A DNA stretch of 8,153 nucleotides, from NCBI GenBank assembly GCA_051653625.1, contig JBOFWM010000007.1, forward strand, positions 1 to 8,153, given 5' to 3'. Both the position numbers and the translations under genes were made by a program. Below are positions 1 through 6,596 of this stretch, piece after piece. Within the stretch, counting starts at the first letter, position 1; each line of letters begins with the position of its first letter. The stretch comes from SFDP01 sp051653625. GTDB lineage: Bacteria > Bacillota > Clostridia > Lachnospirales > Lachnospiraceae. The notes under the pieces were generated by a model. The model worked only from the letters and a program-made list of their open reading frames with translations, was not told the DNA's origin and did no database searches.

Positions 1-2268
1 AAATAACATATCTCCTTTTCCTAATAACTTTTCAGCTCCATTCATATCAAGAATAGTTCTTGAATCAACTCCACTTGACACAGCAAAAGCAACTCTACTT
101 GGCATATTTGCTTTGATAAGACCTGTAATAACATCAACACTAGGTCGTTGTGTTGCAATTATCAAATGGATCCCTGCTGCTCTTGCTAATTGAGCCAAAC
201 GACAAATAGACTCTTCTACTTCACCTGGTGCAACCATCATAAGATCTGCTAACTCATCGACAATAATTACAATTTGTGGCATTTTATTTAAGCATTCCCC
301 ATTGATAGGTATTCTATTTTTTTCAACTTGTGCATTATATCCCTTTAAATCACGAACACCCAATTCGGCAAACTTTTTGTATCGATCTGTCATCTCTGCA
401 ACTCCCCAATGAAGTGCACCAGCTGCTTTTTTAGGGTCTGTCACCACTGGTATTAATAAATGTGGAATTCCATTATAAACACTAAGTTCAACCACTTTAG
501 GATCAATCATAATTAATTTTACATCATCTGGATGTGATTTATATAAAATACTCATAATTAGAGTATTAATACAAACTGATTTTCCGGAACCTGTTGAACC
601 GGCAATTAACATATGTGGCATTTTTGCAATATCTGTTACTACAACTTTACCAGCAATGTCTTTACCAACTGCAAATGCAAGATTCGATGGATATTCTTTG
701 AATTCTTTTGTTTCTAATAATCCTCTTAAGGAAACAGCCGTATTCTCTTTATTTGGAACTTCAATTCCAACCGCTGCTTTTCCAGGTATTGGTGCTTCAA
801 TTCTTATATCGGTTGCCGCAAGATTTAATTTAATATCATCTGCCAATCCAACAATTTTACTTACCTTTACACCCTGTTCTGGCTGCATCTCATATCTCGT
901 CACTGATGGTCCTTTCGAAATATCTGTTATTGTAACCTTTACACCAAAAGTAGCTAATGTTTGTTGTAGTCGAAGTGCTGTTTCTTTTAAAGCATAGTTT
1001 GATTCAGTAGAAGAATTAGATTTCATTTCATGCAATAAAGAAAGTGGCGGAAATCTATATTCATTTTTTTGAGAATTTGTTTGATGTTTTACAAGTACTA
1101 TATTCTCTGTTTCTTTTACTTCTTTTACTTCTTCTATTTTATCTATTTTTTTAATATTTTGACGCTGCACTATTGGCTCTGTTTTTTTCACTTCTTCTTG
1201 ATGAATTTTAATTGGTACGCTATCAAGTTCCGTTGGTTTTATCTCTTCAATAGCGGGCTCATACGAAAATACCTCTTCATTTGCAAGCGGTTCATAGAAA
1301 AATACATCTTCGTTTGCGAGAGATTGCTCTACAACATTCAACTCATTTTGTATTTCTTTTTGTATTTCTTTTTTTGGTTCAGATATACATGGTTTCTTTT
1401 CTTCTTTTGGTTTTATGTATTCTTCTTTCAAAACAATTTCATGCAAATCATCTCTTAAATTTTCTTTCATGGTTTCTGAAAGTTTCAATGAGGTGTCGAC
1501 CATAACTCCTTCGACTTTTTTATCCATTCTAAGAATTTTTTGTTCATCTATTTTTGCTTGTTCTTCTTCTCTTTTTAACCTTCTTATTTCTCGCTGTTTT
1601 TCTTGTTCGCTTTGTCTTGTTTTTACTCGTTCTCTACGTAATATTGCTTCTTCTCTTGCATTAGAATATACATAAGCACTTCCTTTTTTTAATCCGCTTA
1701 ATAAAGATTTTTCTGTTATAAACAAAACACAAATAATTGTTAAAACAATTAATACTAAACTAGCACCAAAAAAATCAAGCAATGAATATAAGAAATAAGC
1801 AATACTGCCACCTATAATACCACCACCAATTTTTCCCTCACCAGAAATGGTATACAAAACTGAAATAGAATATGTATCCATTTCTCCAATATTTCCTTGG
1901 AAGAGATGGAATATAGAACTTATAATAAAAAATAATGATATTGCAGAAATCAATTTAATATTGGCAACAATATTTCCAATATTACTCATATAAAATACAA
2001 CACACAATACTGCAAATATAGGAGCAATATATGATAATATCCCTAAAATACCAAACATAAAATAACTTATATAATTTCCTGCAACACCTATTAACCCAAA
2101 ATTACAAAAAAATACTAAAATTGCAATGGCACATAATAAAATAAGAATTACTTCACTATGAATTTTTTCCTGTTCTGCTGTTTTTCGTTTTTTATTTCTT
2201 ACTGTAGTTTTTCTTTTGTTTTGCGAACTCGAAGTTTTTCTCGTTCCTGAACTTCTCGTTGTTGCCAT
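1..2268 (-). CDS. ftsK: DNA translocase FtsK/SpoIIIE, C-terminus cut by window edge
   Basis: ATP-driven DNA pump that moves chromosome through the division or sporulation septum. The frame stays open to the window edge, giving 756 residues; the missing part is the end of the motor domain and probably the gamma DNA-reading domain. The basic N-terminus (residues 1-35) is followed by hydrophobic segments near 38-60, 68-93, 105-124 and 148-185, fitting the four-helix FtsK membrane domain. Residues about 200-440 form a charged, low-complexity linker. The motor carries Walker A GSTGSGKS at 557-564 (Lys563) and Walker B IVIIVDELAD with Asp671/Glu672, then ATQRPSVDVITG and SRTILDMNGAEKLLG. The ATG is preceded by GAAAGGAG at 2279-2286. 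It lies 71 bases after tepA, as in Bacillus, where tepA and spoIIIE are near neighbours. FtsK and SpoIIIE cannot be separated on this sequence. Confidence 0.97.
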   Translation of the reverse strand, partial: MATTRSSGTRKTSSSQNKRKTTVRNKKRKTAEQEKIHSEVILILLCAIAILVFFCNFGLIGVAGNYISYFMFGILGILSYIAPIFAVLCVVFYMSNIGNIVANIKLISAISLFFIISSIFHLFQGNIGEMDTYSISVLYTISGEGKIGGGIIGGSIAYFLYSLLDFFGASLVLIVLTIICVLFITEKSLLSGLKKGSAYVYSNAREEAILRRERVKTRQSEQEKQREIRRLKREEEQAKIDEQKILRMDKKVEGVMVDTSLKLSETMKENLRDDLHEIVLKEEYIKPKEEKKPCISEPKKEIQKEIQNELNVVEQSLANEDVFFYEPLANEEVFSYEPAIEEIKPTELDSVPIKIHQEEVKKTEPIVQRQNIKKIDKIEEVKEVKETENIVLVKHQTNSQKNEYRFPPLSLLHEMKSNSSTESNYALKETALRLQQTLATFGVKVTITDISKGPSVTRYEMQPEQGVKVSKIVGLADDIKLNLAATDIRIEAPIPGKAAVGIEVPNKENTAVSLRGLLETKEFKEYPSNLAFAVGKDIAGKVVVTDIAKMPHMLIAGSTGSGKSVCINTLIMSILYKSHPDDVKLIMIDPKVVELSVYNGIPHLLIPVVTDPKKAAGALHWGVAEMTDRYKKFAELGVRDLKGYNAQVEKNRIPINGECLNKMPQIVIIVDELADLMMVAPGEVEESICRLAQLARAAGIHLIIATQRPSVDVITGLIKANMPSRVAFAVSSGVDSRTILDMNGAEKLLGKGDMLF
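1255..1320 (-). repeat. 33-bp tandem duplication in the FtsK linker
   Basis: Two adjacent 11-residue units in the linker, LANEDVFFYEP (residues 317-327, bases 1288-1320) and LANEEVFSYEP (328-338, bases 1255-1287), differ at two positions. The surrounding linker also has shorter repeats (KEIQ twice near 1350-1370, EVK twice near 1110-1130). This suggests slippage-driven length change in a disordered spacer; no function is implied. Confidence 0.8.
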
Positions 2269-2286
2269 GATGAATATACTCCTTTC

Positions 2287-2314
2287 ACTACTAAAGCACA
2301 TTAGTTTTAATAGT
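2287..2314 (-). other. Hairpin abutting the ftsK ribosome binding site
   Basis: On the minus-strand transcript ACTATTAAA (2306-2314) pairs with TTTAGTAGT (2287-2295), a 9-bp stem with one G-U pair and a 10-base loop. The 3' arm ends exactly where the GAAAGGAG site begins (2286). There is no following T tract, so it is not an intrinsic terminator. It may affect translation or mRNA stability at the tepA-ftsK junction, or be chance in AT-rich DNA. Confidence 0.4.
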
Positions 2315-2339
2315 ATATCACAAATCAATCTGAATTTCA

Positions 2340-3023
2340 TTATCTATTTTCATCAATTAATGTATGCAATTTTTTTACTGCATCCTTAATTCCGCCAACT
2401 TCATTAATGATTTTTTTTTGAACGGCTTCTTCTCCAACTAAAATTGTTCCCACATCTTTTGATAATTTTCCTGTTTCCATCATAAGCTTTTCAATCATTT
2501 CTTTAGAAATATCACAATGATCACAGATAAAACCAGTAATCCGATCTTGAATTTGCTTGAAATAATCATATGTTTGTGGTGCTCCAATCACCATACCATT
2601 CATTCTAACTGGATGTATTACCATAGTTCCAGTTGGAACAATAAAAGAATAATTACTGCTTACAGCAATTGGAACTCCAATAGAATGGCTACCACCTAAT
2701 ACTAACGATACTGTTGGTTTACTCAAAGAACATATCATTTCTGATATTGCAAGACCTGCTTCAACATCTCCTCCCATTGTATTTATAATAATTAATACTC
2801 CGTCTATTTCTTCACTATCTTCTATTGATGCCAACTTAGGCAAAATATGTTCATATTTTGTTGTTTTTGTACTACTTCCTAGAATATCATGCCCTTCTAC
2901 CTCTCCTATAATAGATACCAAATGAATTTTATGCTGCTCCTTATTTTCATCTAATGAAACTTGTCCATATTCTTTAATTTCATCAAGATCATCCTTTTCA
3001 TGTTTTTCATGTTCTTTCGCCAT
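2340..3023 (-). CDS. tepA: TepA-like ClpP-family serine peptidase
   Basis: 227-residue member of peptidase family S14, related to ClpP and best matching the Bacillus TepA (YmfB) branch by the segments SLVLGGSHSIGVPIAVSS and TMVIHPVRMNGMVIGAPQT. The putative triad is Ser114 (in HSIG), His137 (in IHP) and Asp190 (in SKDVG), placed by comparison with ClpP. The glycine-rich NTMGGDVEAGLAI stretch at 81-93 fits the ClpP oxyanion region. The N-terminal 30 residues are highly charged, with no signal peptide or membrane segment, so a cytoplasmic location is expected. TepA was linked to protein translocation in Bacillus, but its substrate is not settled. GAAAGGATA (3031-3039) and a second AGGTAG lie ahead of the ATG. 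Its position next to ftsK is conserved in Firmicutes. A terminator ends 26 bases upstream, so its transcription depends on readthrough or on a promoter not clearly seen. Confidence 0.9.
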   Translation of the reverse strand: MAKEHEKHEKDDLDEIKEYGQVSLDENKEQHKIHLVSIIGEVEGHDILGSSTKTTKYEHILPKLASIEDSEEIDGVLIIINTMGGDVEAGLAISEMICSLSKPTVSLVLGGSHSIGVPIAVSSNYSFIVPTGTMVIHPVRMNGMVIGAPQTYDYFKQIQDRITGFICDHCDISKEMIEKLMMETGKLSKDVGTILVGEEAVQKKIINEVGGIKDAVKKLHTLIDENR

Positions 3024-3049
3024 ATCTACCTATCCTTTCAAATTTCATA

Positions 3050-3080
3050 AAATAAAAAAAGAGTCTAACGACTCTTTCTT
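3050..3080 (-). terminator. Rho-independent terminator between the 59-residue gene and tepA
   Basis: Perfect 8-bp stem: AAAGAGTC (3058-3065) against GACTCTTT (3070-3077), with a 4-base loop. Read on the minus strand it is followed by a run of seven T and more T-rich sequence (3060 down to about 3050); three outer pairs can extend the stem. It lies 35 bases after the stop of the 59-residue gene and 26 bases before the tepA start codon, so it should end or attenuate the rex-to-yebC transcript. The adjacent AT-rich 3078-3114 holds a weak -10-like TATAAA but no convincing -35. Confidence 0.85.
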
Positions 3081-3114
3081 ATTATTTCTTTAATTTATAT
3101 TTTTATTCTCTTAG

Positions 3115-3294
3115 TTATAAATCATAAAATAGTTTATTAGGCAATACTTCATAATCATATTTCATTTTATCTACCGGAATCACATAATCATATTCCATTG
3201 TTTTTTTTTCATGTTTCTTTGGTAACGGTAATGGATTTTTTATAAACACAGTTTCTGCTGTATCAATCATTTCTTCCTTAGATGTTCGTGTCAT
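3115..3294 (-). CDS. Hypothetical 59-residue protein
   Basis: A short frame of 59 codons that I do not recognise. The start ATG at 3292-3294 is preceded by TGAGGAAG with suitable spacing, and it begins 21 bases after the yebC stop, so it is translationally well placed as the last gene of the upstream block; the terminator follows 35 bases after its stop. The protein is charged and soluble: a basic, proline-containing middle (NPLPLPKKHEKK, residues 20-31), then an aromatic, acidic tail in which YDYVIPVDKMK (35-45) is imperfectly repeated as YDYEVLPNKLF (46-56), followed by YDL. There is no membrane segment, signal peptide or cysteine. It differs from the YlzJ protein found near tepA in Bacillus, as far as I can judge. 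The coding call rests on start site, spacing and the repeat. Confidence 0.7.
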   Translation of the reverse strand: MTRTSKEEMIDTAETVFIKNPLPLPKKHEKKTMEYDYVIPVDKMKYDYEVLPNKLFYDL

Positions 3295-3315
3295 TTCTCT
3301 TCCTCATTTCAAATA

Positions 3316-4047
3316 TTATACTTCATCCCAATTAGTATAAACAATTTCAACATCATCATCTGCTTCAAGTAAATCTAATGTTTTACGTAAATTTTTTATA
3401 GAAACTTCATCTGTTAACTCTACAAACGTTTGTGGTACTAATGTTACCTCAGCACTTATAAGTGGAACCCCTTGCTCTTCTAAACAAACTTTTACCTTAT
3501 CAAAATTTTCTGGAGTTGAAATAACAAAAAAACTATCCTCTTCTTCTTTAAAATCATCAGCACCGGCATCTAATGATATCATCATTAAATCATCAGCTTC
3601 CAATGAACATTCTTGTTTATCAATAACAAATTGTCCTATTTTATCGAACAAATAAGATACACACCCTGGAACTCCAATGCTACCTTGTCCCTTTGTAAAA
3701 GCACTTCTAACATTTCCTGCTGTTCTATTTTTATTATCTGTTAATGTATTCACAATAATTGCAATCCCGTTTGGTCCATAACCTTCATATGTAATATATT
3801 CATATGTCACACTCGAAAGTTCCCCTGATGCTCTTTTTATTCCACGCTCAATTGTGTCATTTGGCATATTATTCGCTTTTGCTTTTGCTATAATTTGCGA
3901 CAATTTATTATTCGTAGCTGGGTCTGGTCCACCTTCTTTTACAGCAACAGCAATTTCTCGTCCAATAATAGTAAAAATTTTGCCTTTTGCTGCATCATTC
4001 TTTTCCTTTCTATGTTTAATATTTGCAAATTTTGAATGTCCTGACAT
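3316..4047 (-). CDS. yebC: YebC/PmpR (TACO1) family protein
   Basis: 243 residues, the usual length for the family. It opens with the hallmark GHSKFANIKHRKEKNDAAKGK (from residue 3) and continues with the conserved YEGYGPNGIAIIV (87-99), RTAGNVRSAFTKGQGSIG (108-125) and a C-terminal DDVEIVYTN (231-239). These mark the three-domain YebC fold. The family was long annotated as a DNA-binding transcriptional regulator; members related to mitochondrial TACO1 are now tied to translation, easing ribosome stalling at difficult sequences such as proline runs. Sequence alone does not say which role applies here. The ATG has GAAGGGAAG upstream. It starts 29 bases after the stop of the CBS-domain gene and is followed after 21 bases by the 59-residue frame, so it is inside the operon with no promoter of its own visible. 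Confidence 0.95.
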   Translation of the reverse strand: MSGHSKFANIKHRKEKNDAAKGKIFTIIGREIAVAVKEGGPDPATNNKLSQIIAKAKANNMPNDTIERGIKRASGELSSVTYEYITYEGYGPNGIAIIVNTLTDNKNRTAGNVRSAFTKGQGSIGVPGCVSYLFDKIGQFVIDKQECSLEADDLMMISLDAGADDFKEEEDSFFVISTPENFDKVKVCLEEQGVPLISAEVTLVPQTFVELTDEVSIKNLRKTLDLLEADDDVEIVYTNWDEV

Positions 4048-4076
4048 CTTTTTTCTTCCCTTCTGTTATTTATATC

Positions 4077-4973
4077 TTACTCTTTAATCTTTGTGACTAA
4101 AACTGAATGAATCATTTTATTTTCTACTTCTAATACTTTAAATATATATGTACCTACTTGTATTTCAAACTCTTCGTTTTGTTCTGGTATCTTTTCCATT
4201 TTTGAAATCAAAAAACCATTTAACGTTTCAAAATCTTCCTCTTCAAAGGATATATCAAATCTGTTTTCTAACTCCTCTAGAGGCGTTATTCCTTCAATTA
4301 CATATTGATCTTCCCCTTTTTCTTCGATATGCTCTTCAACACTATCATATTCATCTAATATATTTCCAACAATCTCTTCTAATATATCTTCCATCGCAAC
4401 AAGTCCCGATGTTTGTCCATATTCATCTTTTACAATTACCATCTGATTTTTACTTGATTGCATAGATCGAAACAAGTCATCAATCCCTCTTGTTTCTGGA
4501 ATAAAACTTGCTTTTCTTAATAAATTTGGTATTTCACTTAGTTCCATTTCATTATAGACATTATTACTTTGCATACGAAAAGCATCTTTTAAATGAAGAA
4601 CACCAACAATATGATCTAAATTTTCTTCATAAACTGGAAATCTAGAATTTCCTTCTTTCAATATAAAAGATACTGCTTCATTTAATGTACTTTTTGAATC
4701 AATAGCCACAATATTACTTCGATGCGTCATAATGTCTCGTGCATCTTTTTCACCCAATTCAAAAATATTTGTGATCATTTGCACTTCACTTTTTTGAATA
4801 AAGCCTTGTTCATGACTTTCATTTACCATAGAAATGATTTCTTCTTCTGCATCTGCCTTTTGTAAATTTTTATTTGCTAAATAACGCATAATGATTTCAA
4901 ATATGTAAATTCCAATATCAATGGCTAAAAGTACAATAATAATTGTACTAATAGTCGGACCTATTTCTTCCAT
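4077..4973 (-). CDS. Membrane-anchored CBS-pair / CorC-HlyC domain protein
   Basis: About 298 residues from the chosen start. One hydrophobic helix (about residues 13-33 of the 302-residue longer form) precedes two CBS domains: the first contains RDIMTHRSNIVAID, the second ends in the family signature DEYGQTSGLVAMEDILEEIVGNI. A C-terminal CorC_HlyC domain (about 219-300) follows. CBS pairs bind adenine nucleotides, and related proteins (CorC, YhdP/MpfA, CNNM) affect magnesium or other cation traffic. Unlike full MpfA/CNNM proteins of about 430 residues, it lacks the multi-helix DUF21 transport domain, so it is more likely a regulator or partner than a transporter by itself. 'Hemolysin' labels for this family are historical. 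An ATG four codons earlier (4985) has no good Shine-Dalgarno site, whereas GGAG at 4980-4983 lies 6 bases before the ATG at 4973. Confidence 0.9.
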   Translation of the reverse strand: MEEIGPTISTIIIVLLAIDIGIYIFEIIMRYLANKNLQKADAEEEIISMVNESHEQGFIQKSEVQMITNIFELGEKDARDIMTHRSNIVAIDSKSTLNEAVSFILKEGNSRFPVYEENLDHIVGVLHLKDAFRMQSNNVYNEMELSEIPNLLRKASFIPETRGIDDLFRSMQSSKNQMVIVKDEYGQTSGLVAMEDILEEIVGNILDEYDSVEEHIEEKGEDQYVIEGITPLEELENRFDISFEEEDFETLNGFLISKMEKIPEQNEEFEIQVGTYIFKVLEVENKMIHSVLVTKIKE

Positions 4974-4979
4974 GTAATT

Positions 4980-4983
4980 CTCC
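4980..4983 (-). promoter_or_regulatory. Ribosome binding site deciding the CBS-protein start
   Basis: GGAG on the minus strand, 6 bases before the ATG at 4971-4973. It overlaps the earlier in-frame ATG (4983-4985), which itself has only AT-rich sequence upstream. This favours the shorter protein by four residues. Confidence 0.6.
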
Positions 4984-5035
4984 ATTTCTTAACATTTCAC
5001 ATCTGTTCATTGTTATAATCACATTCATGTTTTTC

Positions 5036-5377
5036 TTATGTAGATAGTTCTAAACTAATAAACAACGCTTTATTTACTTTATTCATTATTTCATCATCAA
5101 GATGACAAATTTTATCTTTTAATCGTTTTTTATCAATCGTTCTTAATTGTTCTAATAAAATAACAGAGTCTTTTTCAAGTTCATATTCTTTTGCCTTTAT
5201 TTCAATATGTGTTGGTAATTTTGCCTTATTTAATTTTGATGTTATAGCTGCACATATAATGGTAGGGCTATGTTTATTTCCAATGTCATTTTGAACAATT
5301 AATACAGGACGAATACCACCTTGTTCTGACCCAATTACGGGTCTTAAATCTGCATAAAAAATATCTCCTCGTTTCAA
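5036..5377 (-). CDS. mazF: MazF/NdoA (PemK) family endoribonuclease, no antitoxin gene alongside
   Basis: 113 residues, normal for the family and very like Bacillus NdoA (EndoA). It opens with KRGDIFYADLRPVIGSEQGG and keeps the catalytic-type Arg23 (GIRPVL) and Thr46 (AAIT), then LPTHIEI and DSVILLEQLRTIDK. NdoA is a sequence-specific mRNA interferase cutting at UACAU; the same target is assumed, not shown. The start is TTG at 5375-5377: no ATG fits, a TGA lies three codons upstream in frame, and AAAGGAAG (5387-5394) precedes it by 9 bases. In Bacillus the ribbon-helix-helix antitoxin gene lies between alr and ndoA. Here only 76 bases separate alr from this gene and no antitoxin frame fits, so the toxin is either controlled by a distant antitoxin or has become a housekeeping ribonuclease. 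Confidence 0.95.
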   Translation of the reverse strand: MKRGDIFYADLRPVIGSEQGGIRPVLIVQNDIGNKHSPTIICAAITSKLNKAKLPTHIEIKAKEYELEKDSVILLEQLRTIDKKRLKDKICHLDDEIMNKVNKALFISLELST

Positions 5378-5386
5378 ATTCTTTCA

Positions 5387-5429
5387 CTTCCTTTAAATAC
5401 TAAATTATTAAACTTCTAAATTCAGTATT
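5387..5429 (-). promoter_or_regulatory. Inverted repeat and ribosome binding site ahead of mazF
   Basis: In the alr-mazF gap the transcript can form a 10-bp stem with one G-U pair: AATACTGAAT (5420-5429) with ATTTAGTATT (5396-5405), loop 14 bases. One base later comes AAAGGAAG (5387-5394), the mazF Shine-Dalgarno site. No T tract follows, so it is not a terminator. It could be an operator or a structure modulating translation or RNase cleavage between the two genes. No promoter with recognisable -35 and -10 boxes is seen in the gap. Confidence 0.4.
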
Positions 5430-5453
5430 ACCAGAATAAAAAAACATATACAA

Positions 5454-6581
5454 TTATATATATACTCTTTTTACACGTTTACTAATGTTACATGCAAATT
5501 CATAATTAAAACGTCCTGATACTTGTGCAAGTTCTTCCATTGTAATAAAAATATCTCCACTTTTTCCAATCAAAACAACTTCTTCATCTAATGAAACATT
5601 TTCTATATTTGTAATATCTACCATAAATTGGTCCATGCAGATTCTTCCAATAATTGGTGCTTTTTTTCCTTTTATTAATACATACCCCTTATTGGAAAGA
5701 CTTCTTGGATATCCATCTGCATATCCCAAAGGAATAGTTGCTACTATTGTATCTTGCTTTGCAATAAATGTACCACCATAACTAACCGTTTCACCTTTGT
5801 AAATTGTTTTGATATATACAATATGACTAATAAGTGATAATGCAGGTTTTAAAGGAATATCTTCTTGATACATTTTTTCCGACGGCCATAATCCATAAAG
5901 AATAATTCCAGCTCTTACTAATGTGCTTTTATTAGGATTAAGACTTAAAATACCTGCACTATTAAAAGAATGGATAAAAGGAATGTCTAATTGTTCTTTT
6001 TCAACAACGAAAGAAACAAATTTTTCAAATAATTCTTGTTGTTTATATACATGTGTTTTATCCTTTTCATCTGCTTTTGCAAAATGTGTAAATATTCCAT
6101 TTAATTGAATATATGGAAATGTTTTTATTTTTTTTACAAAAGAAAGACTTTCTTCATTTGCTCGAATACCAATACGTCCCATTCCAGTGTCTACTTTTAA
6201 ATGAACATTTAATGTTTTTTTCTTACTATTTGTAAGCATTCCTATTTCTTCTAGCATATCTTCTCTAAATACAGTCAGCGTAATATTATGCTCTAAGGCA
6301 ATATCATATCCATAAGGAAATACATGCCCTAAAACAAGGATTGTTTTTTTGATATGCGCTTTTCTCAACTCGACAGCCTCTTCAATTGTTGCAACTGCAA
6401 ATCCATAAATACTAGTTCTTTTTTCAAGCAATTTGGCAATTGGAATTGCTCCATGTCCATATCCATCGGCTTTAATTACAGCCAATATTTGTTTATTATA
6501 ACAATGACGTTCTATATATTCTACATTGTTTACAACTGCATTCAAATCAATTTTTGCACAAACTCTATTATACTCATTCAC
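5454..6581 (-). CDS. alr: Alanine racemase
   Basis: PLP-dependent interconversion of L- and D-alanine, supplying D-alanine for peptidoglycan; cytoplasmic. 375 residues, close to the usual 370-390. The PLP lysine is Lys37 in AVIKADGYGHGA. The N-terminal barrel continues through KVDTGMGRIG (129-138), NGIFTHFAKAD and FNSAGIL. The C-terminal domain carries catalytic Tyr268 in VSYGGT, PLGYADGYPR (284-293) and RICMDQFMVD (313-322). All key residues are present, so it should be active. The start is GTG at 6579-6581 with GGTGAT (6585-6590) just upstream; the frame reaches the TAG of the preceding gene, 15 bases away, with no in-frame ATG, so translational coupling is likely. It is followed directly by mazF, the same pairing as in Bacillus apart from the missing antitoxin. 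Confidence 0.97.
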   Translation of the reverse strand: MNEYNRVCAKIDLNAVVNNVEYIERHCYNKQILAVIKADGYGHGAIPIAKLLEKRTSIYGFAVATIEEAVELRKAHIKKTILVLGHVFPYGYDIALEHNITLTVFREDMLEEIGMLTNSKKKTLNVHLKVDTGMGRIGIRANEESLSFVKKIKTFPYIQLNGIFTHFAKADEKDKTHVYKQQELFEKFVSFVVEKEQLDIPFIHSFNSAGILSLNPNKSTLVRAGIILYGLWPSEKMYQEDIPLKPALSLISHIVYIKTIYKGETVSYGGTFIAKQDTIVATIPLGYADGYPRSLSNKGYVLIKGKKAPIIGRICMDQFMVDITNIENVSLDEEVVLIGKSGDIFITMEELAQVSGRFNYEFACNISKRVKRVYI

Positions 6582-6596
6582 AATATCACCATTAAA

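Noticed and set aside
656..1675. Several plus-strand open frames opposite ftsK, including a phenylalanine-rich one at 1069-1458
   Set aside because: They are antisense to a fully supported FtsK frame. The Phe/Tyr-rich composition is simply the complement of the Glu/Lys-rich linker, and none has a convincing ribosome binding site or domain.
2517..2699. Plus-strand frame opposite tepA
   Set aside because: Antisense to a gene with conserved catalytic motifs; low-complexity Asn/Ser-rich translation with no recognisable features.
3854..4465. Plus-strand frames opposite yebC and the CBS-domain gene
   Set aside because: Hydrophobic translations arise from the complement of charged helices; the minus-strand genes account for the sequence.
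5396..5429. Terminator after alr
   Set aside because: The stem is AT-rich with a 14-base loop and is followed by AAAGGAAG, not a T run, so it does not fit an intrinsic terminator.
5378..5453. A possible short antitoxin gene between alr and mazF
   Set aside because: Only 76 bases; no start codon with a ribosome binding site opens a frame long enough for a ribbon-helix-helix antitoxin.
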